The notes under the pieces: model-generated
What the model saw: only the letters and a program-made list of their open reading frames with translations
Told to the model about the DNA's origin: nothing
The model's database searches: none
Position numbers and translations under genes: made by a program
Shown: piece by piece, positions 44,074-54,864 of the stretch
How positions within the stretch are numbered: position 1 is the first letter of the stretch
Layout: every line of letters starts with the position of its first letter
Assembly (NCBI RefSeq): GCF_900187385.1
Contig: NZ_FYEY01000001.1
Location: 2,914,001-2,978,000, forward strand
Length of the DNA stretch: 64,000 bases
Source: Streptomyces sp. 2114.4
GTDB taxonomy: Bacteria > Actinomycetota > Actinomycetes > Streptomycetales > Streptomycetaceae
Direction of reading: 5' to 3'

Positions 44074-44760
44074 CTACCGGGGCACCTGCCCCACCAGCAC
44101 GAACGCATTGGACCGCAGCAGCATTCCGGCCGGGCGCGGCAGCGGATGGGAGTAGGTGCGCCGTACGGCCAGGCCCGCGGACTCGGCGAAGGCGCGCAGC
44201 AGGGTGAAGTCGGTGAAGCGCACCGGGGTGGGTCCGGCCCGGTGCCCGGCCTCCTGCGCGGTGATCAGCAGTACGCCGCCGCCCGGCCGTACGTACCGGA
44301 CGTAGGCCCGCAGCAGCCCCTCGACCTGTTCGTCGTCCAGGTGCTCCAGGACGTTCGCGATCAGCAGCGCGTCGAAGGCGCCGGGCCGGGCGTGTGGGCT
44401 CGCCAGGAAGGTGTCGGCCGTATAGGCGGTCAGCCCGCGTTCGCGGCAGCGCGCCACGGACTGCGGATCGTGGTCCACGCCGACGCTGCCGGGTGCGCAG
44501 TCGGCGAGCGTGCCGCCGGTCCCGCAGCCGATCTCCAGTACCCGGCCGGTGCCGATCCGCCGCAGCTGGCTGCGGTACGGGGACCGGGCGGGCAGCAGCC
44601 GTGCCGGGCCGCCGCGTCCCCGGTCGGCCGGCAGCCGTGCGGTGGAGGCGGACGGCGCGGTGCCCGTGGGAGGCGTGGGCCGGGCGGTCCGGGTGTCGCT
44701 GCCGGGGGGCCCGGCGTCGGGGCTGTCGGTGGCGGCGGAGCTGTCGGTTCTGCCGGGCAT
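44074..44760 (-). CDS. Class I SAM-dependent methyltransferase
   Basis: A 228-residue protein. The first 70 residues are Pro/Thr/Ala-rich and probably disordered. The SAM motif is VLEIGCGTGGTLADCA, then GVDHDPQSVARCRERGLTAY, FDALLIANVLEHLDDEQVEG and RPGGGVLLITAQEAGHRA. This is a Methyltransf_11/23-like core. The ATG at 44760 is chosen because the region before it is Arg/Pro-rich and not conserved in kind. The substrate is unknown, and the location beside TagF-type genes suggests a sugar or lipid-linked intermediate. Confidence 0.8.
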   Translation of the reverse strand: MPGRTDSSAATDSPDAGPPGSDTRTARPTPPTGTAPSASTARLPADRGRGGPARLLPARSPYRSQLRRIGTGRVLEIGCGTGGTLADCAPGSVGVDHDPQSVARCRERGLTAYTADTFLASPHARPGAFDALLIANVLEHLDDEQVEGLLRAYVRYVRPGGGVLLITAQEAGHRAGPTPVRFTDFTLLRAFAESAGLAVRRTYSHPLPRPAGMLLRSNAFVLVGQVPR

Positions 44761-45121
44761 CGGGACGCGGTCACCTTCCCTGGGGAACACGGCGCGCAAA
44801 ACGCCGTAAAGCTGTGCAACGGGTCTACGGCATCGGACGCGGCCCGGCGCCACGGCGCGCCGAATGCCCGCACCGGGCGTCGTCCCGCCCACACGGACGC
44901 GCGGCCCGGCACAGGGTGCCGTGCGGGCCTGCGCCCACGGGCGGGCGGCCCGGCACGCCGTGGTGCGCGGTCCCTGCACCCGCGGATGCCCGGTCCCGCG
45001 CAGCGGGGCGCCCGGCGGGGCCTCTCACCCTTTCAGCGCAGATCCGGTGACCGTGCCGCCGTGGGCGAGTTGAACGGACCGGTCTTGTGCATTCGCCAGT
45101 CCGGAAAGGCTTGGTCCGCGT
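44761..45121. other. Divergent intergenic region before the TagF fusion gene
   Basis: 361 bp of very GC-rich DNA with partial self-complementarity. No clear promoter and no ORF of its own. Confidence 0.35.
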
Positions 45122-48100
45122 ATGAAGCCTCGGCTCACCGTCGTCGTCCCGGTCCATCGCATCGAGGGGTCCGAGCGCAATGTGGAGGAGTGCCTGGAGT
45201 CGGTCGCGGCTCAGACGCTGACCGATCTGGATGTGGTGATGGTGGACGACGGCCCGCCCGCGGGCGGGGGCGGGGACGCCTTGGCCGCACGGGGCGGGCC
45301 CGCCGCTCCCGCCCGCCGTTTCGCCGAGCGGGACCCACGGTTCCGGATCGTCCACCACCCCGGGGGGCCGCCGGCCCCCGGCTGCGGCGCGCTCCGCAAC
45401 ACCGGTGCCCGGCACGCCTATCCGCACACCGGCTATCTGGCCTTCCTCGACGCCGACGATGTGCTGCTGCCGCGCGCGTACGAGGATCTGGTCGGGCTGC
45501 TGGACCGGTCCGGCGCGGATCTGGCGACCGGCAACGTCTACCGGCTCGGTGCGGCCGGCCGCAGCCAGTCGGCCCGTCATCCGGCCACCCGCGCCACCGC
45601 GCTGCGCACCCGCCTCCGCGACGACCTGACCCTGCTGTCCGACGACTTCGCCCGCAACAAGGTCTTCCGCCGCACCTTCTGGGACAAGCACCAATTCACC
45701 TTCCCCGAGGGTGAGTTGTGCCATGACGCGGCGGTGACGCTGCCCGCGCTCTTCCTGGCCGACGCGGTCGACGTCCTGCGGGAGCACGTCTGTTACTGGC
45801 GGCTGCCGGAAGGGCCCGACCGCCACCACAGGCCCGATGCCCGGGGCGTACGGGACCGGTTCGCGGCGGTGGCCGGCATCCGGCGCTTCCTCGCCGATCC
45901 GGCCCACGCCCGGCTGCGTGGCTATCAGCGCGACTACGACCGTGCGCAGCTCACCGACGGGCTGCTCGATCTGGTCGAGGCGCTGCCGGCGGCCGCGCCG
46001 GAGTGCCGGACCGCGTTCCTCGACTGCGCCCGCGACTTCCTCTCCGGTGTCGATCCGCGGCTGTTCCCCACGCTCCCCGTCGAGCTGCGGATGCGCTGGT
46101 ATCTGATCCGTGCCGGGCGGCTGGCCGATCTGCTCACCCTGCTCACCCATGAGGCCCGTAACCCGGCCGGGTTCGCCGTCGCGGGGCCGCCGCTGCGCAA
46201 GCGCGCGGTGCTGCCGCTGACCCCGCCGCTGGAGCTGCCGCCGGGGGTGACCCGGCTGGACCGCGCCGACTTCCCCGTACGGGCCCGGGTCAGGGAGGCG
46301 GAGTGGCGCGGCGGTGTGCTGGTGCTGCGCGGCTACGCCTATATCCGGAATCTGGATGCCGCGACCCGGCACAGCTATCTCAGGACGGCCGTGCTGTCGT
46401 GCGGGCGGCGCCGGATCCTGCTGCCGCTGCGGCCGGTGGCGATGCCGGAGGCGACCGCCGAGTCCGGGCAGGAGCTGCACTGTTACGACTGGTCGGGCTT
46501 CGAGCTGCGGCTCGATCCGGCGCGGCTTCGCAAGGGCGGGCGCTGGGAGGAGAGCGACTGGTCGGTGGGGGTGCTGCTGGCGTCGGCCGGGGTGGTGCGG
46601 GCCGCGGCGCTGCACGCCGCCGAGACCGGCTCCGGGGCCGCCCCGTGCGCCCGTGAACTGCCCGGGGACGGTACGGGTGCCGTGCGGATCACGCCCTGGT
46701 ACCCGGACGGGCGGCTGCGGCTGTCGGTGGTCCGTCCGGCCCGGCGGCTGACCGGCCACCGGGCGGCGGCCGGCACCCTGGACCTGACGGTCACCACAGC
46801 CGGCCCGCCGCCCACCGCCCTGCGGCTGACCCATCAGGGGACCGGCACGGTGGTGTCGTTCCCGGTGGAAGCGGAACCTCCGGCGGGAACGGGACCGGGA
46901 CCGGGTGCGCGGCCGGGAACGGGACCGGGGCAGGCGAACGGCGCGCCCGGCGCCGCGCCCCCCGCCGTCCCCGGGGCCGTGCCCCGCGCCCCCTCCCCGC
47001 CCCTGATCTTCCGTATCCGTCTCGACGCGCTGGCCGCCGCGCGGCCCCCGCGGGACGGTGCGCCGCGAGCGATCCCCCCGGTTCACACCGAGAGCTGGGC
47101 GGCCGAGGTGGTGCTGCCCGGCGGCGGCACCGACCCGATCGCCTGTGACCTCGCTCTGGCGCCGGCCGCCCATCCGCTGCCGCACGGCCGCGAGCTGGTC
47201 GTGGCGGCCGGGCCGGCCGGGAACCTGGTCCTGCACGACCGGACCCCGCAGCCGTATCTGGACCGGGCGCTGTGGCGGGCGGACGGCACCCTGCTGGTGG
47301 CGGGCGCGCTGCCCGGCGCCGCGCCGCTCGCCACCGAACTGGTTCTCAAGCACGGGGCGCACGCCGCGGAGCTGGCCTTCCCCACCACGCACGACGAGGG
47401 CCGGTTCCACGCCACGCTGCCGCTCGGCGCGCTGCCCTCGCTGGCCGGTCCGCTGCCGCTGCGTGAGGGCCGCTGGACGTTGCATCTGCGCGAGCGGGGC
47501 GCGCCCGGCTCCGCGCTGGACGCCCCGGTCCGCGCCCTGCCGTCCCTCCTGGAGGGGCTGCCGACGACCCGTACGGTGCGCGGCAAGCCGCTCACCCTCG
47601 ACCGGCACCGGCACGACGAAGCGCTCGTGGTGGCGGGTCCTGCGCTGCCCGCCACCGACCGCGGCCCCTACCGTCGCCGGATGCTGCGCGAGCAGCACTA
47701 TGCGCTGCACCGTTCCCGCCCGCTGCGCGACACCGTCCTCTACAGCAGCTTCGGCGGCCGGGCGTACGGGGATTCCCCGCGGGCGGTGCACGAGGAGCTG
47801 GTGCGCCGGGGCATGGACGTGGAGCATCTGTGGGCGGTGCGTGACGCGCAGACCGCGGTGCCGGAGACGGCCCGTGCGGTGCTGGTGGGCAGCGCCGAGT
47901 GGCACGGGGCGCTGGCGCACAGCCGCTGGGTGGTCACCAACACCCATCTGCCCCGGTGGTTCACCCGGCGCGGGGGGCAGCGCATCATCCAGACCTGGCA
48001 CGGCACCCCGCTCAAGCGGATCGGCGCCGATCTGGCCGGGACGCTGTGCGCGGGGCTGGCGCATCTGGCGCCGCGGCCGCGGGTCAGCCGGCAGTGGAGC

Positions 48101-48802
48101 GTGCTGCTGTCGCCGAACGCGCACAGCACACCGGTGCTGCGCTCGGCGCTGGGCTACTCCGGGCGGCTGCTGGAGACCGGGCTGCCGCGCACCGATGCCT
48201 TCTTCGCCGCCGACCGTGACCTCAGGGCGGCCGCGGTCCGCGAGCGCCTGGGCATCGAGCCGGGCAGGAAGGTGGTGCTGTACGCGCCGACCCCGCGTGA
48301 CGATCTCGCCTACGACGCGGGCCACCACCGGCTGCATCTGCCGCTCGATCTGGAGCTGGCGCGGCGGGAGCTGGCGGACGACCATGTGCTGCTGGTGCGC
48401 TCGCATCCGCTGGTGGCCGACCGGCTGCCCGCCCACCACGCGCCGTTCGCGCTCGACGTGTCCGCGCACCCGGACGCCACCGAGCTGCTGCTGGCGGCGG
48501 ATGTCCTGGTCACCGACTACTCGTCGCTGGCCGCCGACTTCGCCAACACCGGGCGTCCGATGCTCTTTCTGACGCCCGATCTGCCGCACTACCGCGACAC
48601 CCTGCGCGGCTTCACCCTCGACTTCGAGGCCCGGGTGCCGGGTCCGCTGCTCACCTCGACCGGTGAACTGATCGACGCGCTGGGCGGCTTGGAGGAGATT
48701 GCCGCCGCGGGGGCGGATGCGTACGCGGATTTCCGGGAAGCGTTCTGTCACCGGGACGACGGGGGTGCGGCCGGCCGGGTCGCGGATCTGATGGAGCGGT
48801 GA
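45122..48802 (+). CDS. GT2 glycosyltransferase fused to CDP-glycerol glycerophosphotransferase (TagF)
   Basis: A 1226-residue fusion. Residues 1 to about 330 form a GT2 domain (RLTVVVPVHRIEGSERNVEE, metal-binding DAD in YLAFLDADDVLLPRAY near 110). A middle of about 500 residues contains beta-sandwich-like modules with WRGGVLVLRGYAY. From about residue 860, a TagF domain shows LYSSFGGRAYGDSPRAVHEE, the catalytic His in QTWHGTPLKRIG near 957, SPNAHSTPVLRSALGY, RSHPLVADRLP and DVLVTDYSSLAADFANTG. TagF polymerises glycerol phosphate from CDP-glycerol at the membrane face, building teichoic acid. The GT2 half probably adds a sugar to the same chain. Confidence 0.9.
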   Translation: MKPRLTVVVPVHRIEGSERNVEECLESVAAQTLTDLDVVMVDDGPPAGGGGDALAARGGPAAPARRFAERDPRFRIVHHPGGPPAPGCGALRNTGARHAYPHTGYLAFLDADDVLLPRAYEDLVGLLDRSGADLATGNVYRLGAAGRSQSARHPATRATALRTRLRDDLTLLSDDFARNKVFRRTFWDKHQFTFPEGELCHDAAVTLPALFLADAVDVLREHVCYWRLPEGPDRHHRPDARGVRDRFAAVAGIRRFLADPAHARLRGYQRDYDRAQLTDGLLDLVEALPAAAPECRTAFLDCARDFLSGVDPRLFPTLPVELRMRWYLIRAGRLADLLTLLTHEARNPAGFAVAGPPLRKRAVLPLTPPLELPPGVTRLDRADFPVRARVREAEWRGGVLVLRGYAYIRNLDAATRHSYLRTAVLSCGRRRILLPLRPVAMPEATAESGQELHCYDWSGFELRLDPARLRKGGRWEESDWSVGVLLASAGVVRAAALHAAETGSGAAPCARELPGDGTGAVRITPWYPDGRLRLSVVRPARRLTGHRAAAGTLDLTVTTAGPPPTALRLTHQGTGTVVSFPVEAEPPAGTGPGPGARPGTGPGQANGAPGAAPPAVPGAVPRAPSPPLIFRIRLDALAAARPPRDGAPRAIPPVHTESWAAEVVLPGGGTDPIACDLALAPAAHPLPHGRELVVAAGPAGNLVLHDRTPQPYLDRALWRADGTLLVAGALPGAAPLATELVLKHGAHAAELAFPTTHDEGRFHATLPLGALPSLAGPLPLREGRWTLHLRERGAPGSALDAPVRALPSLLEGLPTTRTVRGKPLTLDRHRHDEALVVAGPALPATDRGPYRRRMLREQHYALHRSRPLRDTVLYSSFGGRAYGDSPRAVHEELVRRGMDVEHLWAVRDAQTAVPETARAVLVGSAEWHGALAHSRWVVTNTHLPRWFTRRGGQRIIQTWHGTPLKRIGADLAGTLCAGLAHLAPRPRVSRQWSVLLSPNAHSTPVLRSALGYSGRLLETGLPRTDAFFAADRDLRAAAVRERLGIEPGRKVVLYAPTPRDDLAYDAGHHRLHLPLDLELARRELADDHVLLVRSHPLVADRLPAHHAPFALDVSAHPDATELLLAADVLVTDYSSLAADFANTGRPMLFLTPDLPHYRDTLRGFTLDFEARVPGPLLTSTGELIDALGGLEEIAAAGADAYADFREAFCHRDDGGAAGRVADLMER

Positions 48803-49032
48803 CCGGGGCCGGTCCGTCGCAAGGTGGTGGCGTGCGGATCAACATCGTGCGGCACCCGCGTCGTTACAGCATGTGCAGGCGCCCTTACGGGTCTGCACAC
48901 CCCCGGGCCCCGGCTCCCGCCCGTAAGAAGACGGCAAGAGGGCGGGAAAAGGGGAGTAAGGGGTGCAACCGCTCGACGGGATTCGCCCTCTGAACCATCG
49001 GAAAAAGGTTCGGACCCCGCTCGCGCCAAGAG

Positions 49033-50718
49033 ATGCTGTCGACACGAAATGTAGATTCAGTGACTGTGAAAGAAGCCCTCGATCCGCTGACGGGGCCCAC
49101 CATCACGCCTTCCGCGCAGGTCAGCATCGTCGTCATCGCCTTCAACGATGCCGGTCATGTCTGCGATGCGGTGCGCTCCGCGCTCGCGCAGGGGCCTCCG
49201 GGCGAAACGGTCACCGAAGTGATCGCGGTGAACGACGCCTCCACCGATGGCACCGGAGCCGCCCTGAACGCCCTCGCCCACGGCGAACCGCGGCTGCGGG
49301 TGATCCACCGCGACACGAACAGCGGCGGCTGCGGCACTCCACGCAACGACGGTCTGCGGGCGGCCACCGGGCGCTTCGTGATGTTCCTCGACAGCGACGA
49401 TGTGCTGCCCCCGGGTGCGGCCCGGGCGCTGCTGGCCGCCGCTGGTGAGCACGACGCCCCGGTCGTGGCCGGCGCCTGCGTACGCCGTGAGCTGCCCGCG
49501 CACCGTGACGTCCCCTGGCAGCCGGGCCTCTACCGCGAGACGGCGGTGCACAGTTCCCCCGGCGCGGCGCCGCAGCTGGTCCGGGACACGCTGTGCGTCA
49601 ACAAGCTCTACGAGCGGGCGTTCCTCGACAAGCACGCCATCACGTTCCCCGAGGGCCGGTTCACCTACGAGGACTTCGTGTTCACGGCGCGGGTGCTGGC
49701 CGCCGCCCCGCGCATCGTGACGATCCCCGACCGGGTCTACGTCTGGCATGTGCGCCGTTCGGCGGCCCGGCAGTCGATCTCGCTGGACCGCAACGACGTC
49801 GCCAACTGGCAGGCGCGGATCGCGGCGCACCGCGCCAGCGTGCAGATCTTCCTGGACGCCGGGCACAAGGCGCTGGCGCACGCCGCGAGCACCAAGTTCC
49901 TTGACCACGATCTGCGGATGTACGTCCGCGAGCTGCACACCCGCGGCGCCGACTACCGGGCCGAGTGGTGGCGGCTGACCCGCGAGTATCTGGCGGGTTT
50001 CGACGAGGCCGATCTGCGCGCGGCGCGTGCGCCTGCGCGCTGGCTGGCCCGGGTGGTGCTGGCCTCGCCGGTCCCCAGGGACCTGGAGCGGCTGACCCAG
50101 CTGGCGGCCCGGCCCGGCCGGCTGCTGCCGCCGTACGCGGAGGCCGGCGGCCGCGCGGTGTGGTCCGCGGACCTGCCCGAGGTCGTCCTGGACGCGCTGG
50201 GCACCAAGCCGATGCACCGGCTGCCGGTGACCATAGATGCCGAACCGTCCACCGGCGGCCCGGGTGTGCTGCGGCTGCGGGTGCACGATCTGTACGGGCG
50301 GCTGGCCGCGTCCGGCCCGGAGAGCATCGACATCGAGCTGCGGCGCCGCCGGGACGACCGGCGCGGCCCGGTCCACACCGCCGCCCTCACCCCGGCCCCG
50401 GCCGTCGGCGGGTCACAGGCCTGCTGGACCGCCGAGGTCGTACTGGATCTCGCGGCGCTGGCCGAACCGGGCGGCGGGCCCGGTGCCGAGCCCGAGCCGT
50501 GGGACCTGATGGCGCAGGTCAGCTGCGCGGACGGGGCGGGTTTCCGCGCGGCGCTGCGGGCCCTGGGGCCGGGGCTGCGCCGCCGGGTGCTGCCCAGCCG
50601 CCGTCATACCGTGCTGCTGGTGCAGCCGTATGCGACGACCGGCGGCGCCCTGTCCCTGCGGGTCGCCTCCGGCCTGCGCAGCGTGTGGCGGATCGCGGCC
50701 CGGCGGCTGCGTGGCTGA
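49033..50718 (+). CDS. GT2-family glycosyltransferase with C-terminal beta module
   Basis: A 561-residue enzyme. The GT-A core runs from about residue 28 to 280: VSIVVIAFNDAGHVCDAVRS, then EVIAVNDASTDGT, the DxD in RFVMFLDSDDVLPPGA and acceptor-site KLYERAFLDKHAITFPEGRF with TYEDFVFTAR. The C-terminal 200 residues resemble the accessory beta module in the TagF fusion next door. The start at 49033 has no strong ribosome site; GTG at 49060 is an alternative. It lies between the TagF fusion and the epimerase gene on the same strand. Confidence 0.85.
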   Translation: MLSTRNVDSVTVKEALDPLTGPTITPSAQVSIVVIAFNDAGHVCDAVRSALAQGPPGETVTEVIAVNDASTDGTGAALNALAHGEPRLRVIHRDTNSGGCGTPRNDGLRAATGRFVMFLDSDDVLPPGAARALLAAAGEHDAPVVAGACVRRELPAHRDVPWQPGLYRETAVHSSPGAAPQLVRDTLCVNKLYERAFLDKHAITFPEGRFTYEDFVFTARVLAAAPRIVTIPDRVYVWHVRRSAARQSISLDRNDVANWQARIAAHRASVQIFLDAGHKALAHAASTKFLDHDLRMYVRELHTRGADYRAEWWRLTREYLAGFDEADLRAARAPARWLARVVLASPVPRDLERLTQLAARPGRLLPPYAEAGGRAVWSADLPEVVLDALGTKPMHRLPVTIDAEPSTGGPGVLRLRVHDLYGRLAASGPESIDIELRRRRDDRRGPVHTAALTPAPAVGGSQACWTAEVVLDLAALAEPGGGPGAEPEPWDLMAQVSCADGAGFRAALRALGPGLRRRVLPSRRHTVLLVQPYATTGGALSLRVASGLRSVWRIAARRLRG

Positions 50719-50769
50719 ACCGGCCCGGTCCTTCCCCGCACTCCTCTACCCCGACCTAGGATGGGCACT

Positions 50770-51747
<978 letters not shown>

Positions 51748-51761
51748 GCGCGGGCCGCGGG

Positions 51762-51784
51762 CCCCGGCCGGCCGGCGGCCGGGG
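51762..51784. terminator. Hairpin between galE and the DUF1876 gene
   Basis: CCCCGGCC (51762-51769) pairs with GGCCGGGG (51777-51784), just past the galE stop and before the convergent DUF1876 stop. Confidence 0.5.
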
Positions 51785-51814
51785 TGCGCGGATCGGGGCC
51801 GGGGCGGGCGCCGG

Positions 51815-52087
51815 TCAGGTCAGCGGGTGCGACGTCCGGCCCGAGGCCTCGTCGATCTCGTCGTGCGCCTTGGTCAGCAGCTTCATCGCCAGTTCGTTGA
51901 GCGCTCTGGCTCCCGCGACCTCCTCGCCGACCCGCGGCTGGTTGGAGTCGACGGGGTGGCGGCTGGCGTAGCCGTGGGCCCGTACCTCGGTTCCGTCGGG
52001 GAGCCGTACGAGCGCCGCGGCGCGGGTGCGGTGGGTGTCCTCCTCGAATTCCATGTCGACATGCCATCCGACAACGGTCTGCAGCAT
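51815..52087 (-). CDS. DUF1876 small protein
   Basis: A 90-residue protein: QTVVGWHVDMEFEEDTHRTR, then ALVRLPDGTEVRAHGYASRH, VGEEVAGARALNELAMKLL. This is the actinobacterial DUF1876 family, whose fold resembles a double-stranded-RNA-binding domain; no function is established. GGAGGT lies 7 bases before the ATG at 52087. It is convergent with galE. Confidence 0.85.
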   Translation of the reverse strand: MLQTVVGWHVDMEFEEDTHRTRAAALVRLPDGTEVRAHGYASRHPVDSNQPRVGEEVAGARALNELAMKLLTKAHDEIDEASGRTSHPLT

Positions 52088-52256
52088 CACGATCACCTCC
52101 GGAGCCCCTGCTTCCAGCGTGCGCCCGGCGGGCGGCCCTCGCACGGCGCCCGTGGCGGCACGGCAGCGCCCGGGGCGGGTCCGCGGCCGGACTCCGCCCC
52201 GGGCGCGCTCATGCCGCCCGGCCGCCTGTGGGCCGGCTACGGCCGACCACGGCCGT

Positions 52257-52640
52257 CTACGGCTGGAGGGTGATCGAGTTGATCGGTGTGAGGTCCTTGT
52301 CGATGTAGTAGCCGGGCGAGAGGTAGCCCTGGCATCCCGTGCCGTTGTAGCCCGTGCAGGTCCGCATGGTCGCGCCCCCGGACTGGTTGTTGTAGATGCG
52401 GTGCGTCCCGACCTGGTTGCTGAGGTTGTGCGCCCCGTAGCTGTAGTAGAAGAGCGACGGGTGGCCGCCGTTCCATCCGGCGTTCTGCGGATAGATGCAG
52501 ACCGCGCCGTAGGGGCAGCCCTGGACGGTGCCCCCCGCCGCGGCCGCCGCCGTTCCGGCCGTCCCGACGACCGCCCCCGCCGGGACGATCAGCGCAGCGA
52601 CGGCCATGGCCGCCATTCCGGCTCGCTTCCATACGGACAT
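52257..52640 (-). CDS. Secreted peptidase inhibitor family I36-like protein
   Basis: A 127-residue exported protein. The signal peptide (MSVWKRAGMAAMAVAALIVP...) ends after an Ala-rich stretch near residue 35. The mature part has four cysteines (QGCPYGAVCIYP, RTC, GC) and a Gly/Tyr/Asn-rich beta pattern (FYYSYGAHNLSNQVGTHRIY), as in the I36 (SMI-like) family of small inhibitors. The mature segment is 90-95 residues, which fits. It stands alone between other genes and may be a secreted inhibitor or an adhesion-like protein. The substrate is unknown. Confidence 0.78.
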   Translation of the reverse strand: MSVWKRAGMAAMAVAALIVPAGAVVGTAGTAAAAAGGTVQGCPYGAVCIYPQNAGWNGGHPSLFYYSYGAHNLSNQVGTHRIYNNQSGGATMRTCTGYNGTGCQGYLSPGYYIDKDLTPINSITLQP

Positions 52641-52800
52641 GTGACGTTCCCCCTTGGTCCTTCGGCCCCGCGAGATGGTCGTCGCGGGTGCACCGTGACA
52701 GGTGCCTGATGGTGGGTCAGCCTCGTCCCGCGGGGGCGGCACGCACAAGGATTTTCGGCGGTGGCCGAAGGGGCCCGGCCCTGGTGCCGGACGTCAGCCG

Positions 52801-54753
52801 TCAGCCGCGCAAGCGGCGCAGCACCCTCCTGGGGAGGGTGGCGCCGGGCACGGTGAGCGTCAGCGGCGTCCGCTCGCCGGCCCGGCCGCCGGCCGTCCGG
52901 AGGGGCAGGTCGCTTCGGAGCGGGCCCGCGGTCACCCGCAGGGACACCCGCCAGGTGCCCGGGGGGCCGCCGCGCAGCACGGAGCGCACGGTGTAGTGGT
53001 CGTCCGCGCCGCGTTCGACCGTGGTGGGCAGCGCCACGGTGCGGGTCGCGTCGTGGAGGACCAGCCGCAGCCCGGCGTCCACGGGGCAGCCGGGCAGGGT
53101 GAGGTGCGCGGCGAGGGTGGCCCGCCCCGCACGGGTGCGGTGCGCGGTGCCGCGCAGGTCGCCGCCGAGCGGGCGGCGGGCCCCGGCCTTGTCCAGGTCG
53201 AGGTGGAGATGGCCGTGCGGCTCGGAGAGGAAGAGCGCGGCGACGGCCGGGCCGGCCGGGCCCCGGCCGGCGATCCGCGGTGTGCACTCGCGCCCGTTCG
53301 CCCCGCCTTCCGGGGCCAGCCAGGCCTCGCGGCGGAAGGCGGGCCCCTCGGCGCCCGGTCCGCCGTGGGCGGTGACCGCGATCTTGAGGCCCCAGATGCC
53401 GTCGATCAGCGGCCCGCCGTCCGCGGCGGTCGCCGGGTCGACGGCGGCCTGCCAGGTGCCGTCCGCGTACCGCGCCGGGACGCGGTGGACGGCGCCGCTG
53501 CGCTGCAGCTGGACCTCGACGGTGTCGCCGCCGAGCAGGGGCAGGCCGGCGGTGCCCCGCAGGTGCAGGACGCCGCCGACCCAGCCCCAGCGGATCAGGC
53601 GCTGGCGCAGTACCACACGGTCGGTGAGGTCGTAGCAGGCGTCGGGGAGGGGGTGCTGCGGGTCGCGGAAGTGGGGGTATCCGGCGTAGACGCGGCCGTC
53701 GACGAGGCGCGGCGGGTCGGGCTGCCGCTCGGTGTCGGCCCGGACGACGGCGGTCAGGGCTTCGTCGAGCCCGGCGCGCAGGCAGTGGGCACGCAGCCGG
53801 AGCCGGGGCGGCAGAGCGTCCTGGACGCGGTCGGTGAGGTAGCGCTCGACGAGCGGGCGGGCGGCCGCGGCCATCGCGTGCCGGTCCGCCGCGTCGCGGG
53901 CGAGGTAGGCGGCCCCGAAGGGCATGAGTATCTCGCCGTGGAAGTGCCGGATCATCAGTTTGTCGCGCTGTTCGCCGGGCGGGACCTCGGCGGCGAGGCC
54001 GTCGAGGACGGTGCCGATGTAGTCGAGGTATTCGCACCAGTCGATGTCCTGGCGGCTGGCGTTGCTGTCGTCGTCGCGGCCGTGCAGGTAGTAGCAGTCC
54101 TGGTCGGCGAGGACGGAGACGGTCCTGGCGCGCAGCAGGGCGGCGATGCCGAAGGGCAGGTCCTCGGCCAGCAGCCGGCCCTCGACGAAACGCAGCCGGT
54201 GCTCTTCGAGGAAGGAGCGGCGGAAGAGCTTGAAGGCGGCCAGGGACCAGTAGACCGGGGAGTCGAAGACGGAGACCTGGTCGCTGGTGGTGCGCAGGTC
54301 GACGGGGGCGGAGCGGCCCTCGGCGCCGGCGATCCGGCCGTAGACGACGTCCGAGCCGCACCGCTCGGCCATGTGGACGAGCCGGGCCAGCGCCGCGGGG
54401 GCGAGCCGGTCGTCGGAGTCGAGGAAGAAGACGTAGTCGCCGGTGGCACGGTCCAGCCCGGCGTTGCGGGGCTTGCCCGGACCGCCCGAGGCCGCCTGGC
54501 GCAGCACGGTCAGGTGGGGGTGCAGGGCGGCCTGTTCGTCCAGCCACTCGGCGCTGCCGTCGGTGGAGCCGTCGTCGACCGCGATCACCTCGATCCGGCG
54601 CCGGTCCAGGGTCTGCGCGAAGACCGAGCCGAGGCTGCGGTCGAGGTAGCGCCGGGTGTTGTGCACCGGCACGATCACGGAGACGGTCGGCGTCGCCGTG
54701 GCATCCGGTCCGTCACCGGCCGTGGCCACGAGGTCGTCAGGAACGGGCACCAT
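52801..54753 (-). CDS. GT2-family glycosyltransferase with C-terminal beta modules
   Basis: A 650-residue enzyme. The GT-A core has VSVIVPVHNTRRYLDRSLGS, IEVIAVDDGSTDGSAEW, DxD in YVFFLDSDDRLAP, and KLFRRSFLEEHRLRFVEGRL with AEDLPFGI. From about residue 360 a long C-terminal half contains WVGGVLHLRGTAGLPLLGG and a second module ending in TPLTLTVPGA. It shares the WxGGxLxLRG module with the TagF fusion. The ATG at 54753 is chosen; the next codon GTG is an alternative. It is divergent from yfhO across about 110 bp. Confidence 0.86.
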   Translation of the reverse strand: MVPVPDDLVATAGDGPDATATPTVSVIVPVHNTRRYLDRSLGSVFAQTLDRRRIEVIAVDDGSTDGSAEWLDEQAALHPHLTVLRQAASGGPGKPRNAGLDRATGDYVFFLDSDDRLAPAALARLVHMAERCGSDVVYGRIAGAEGRSAPVDLRTTSDQVSVFDSPVYWSLAAFKLFRRSFLEEHRLRFVEGRLLAEDLPFGIAALLRARTVSVLADQDCYYLHGRDDDSNASRQDIDWCEYLDYIGTVLDGLAAEVPPGEQRDKLMIRHFHGEILMPFGAAYLARDAADRHAMAAAARPLVERYLTDRVQDALPPRLRLRAHCLRAGLDEALTAVVRADTERQPDPPRLVDGRVYAGYPHFRDPQHPLPDACYDLTDRVVLRQRLIRWGWVGGVLHLRGTAGLPLLGGDTVEVQLQRSGAVHRVPARYADGTWQAAVDPATAADGGPLIDGIWGLKIAVTAHGGPGAEGPAFRREAWLAPEGGANGRECTPRIAGRGPAGPAVAALFLSEPHGHLHLDLDKAGARRPLGGDLRGTAHRTRAGRATLAAHLTLPGCPVDAGLRLVLHDATRTVALPTTVERGADDHYTVRSVLRGGPPGTWRVSLRVTAGPLRSDLPLRTAGGRAGERTPLTLTVPGATLPRRVLRRLRG

Positions 54754-54864
54754 GCCCTCCACTCTTTCCGCATTCCCCGAAATGCCCGGCGTACCGGCCA
54801 GGCAAAGGGGGTGATTAAGACATATAACGTGGGGTGAACGTTCGCCGATCGTGGAGGAGTGCCG
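54754..54864. promoter_or_regulatory. Divergent promoter region of GT2 and yfhO genes
   Basis: An unusually AT-rich patch (about 54815-54832, with ACATATAACG) is followed by a palindrome GAACGTTC (54835-54842). It probably holds both promoters; no full -35/-10 assignment was possible. Confidence 0.4.

Noticed and set aside
44825..48751. Minus-strand open frame of over 1300 codons opposite the TagF fusion
   Set aside because: Its composition is typical of antisense frames (Gln/Arg/Gly-rich) and no motif is seen, whereas the plus strand has clear GT2 and TagF motifs.
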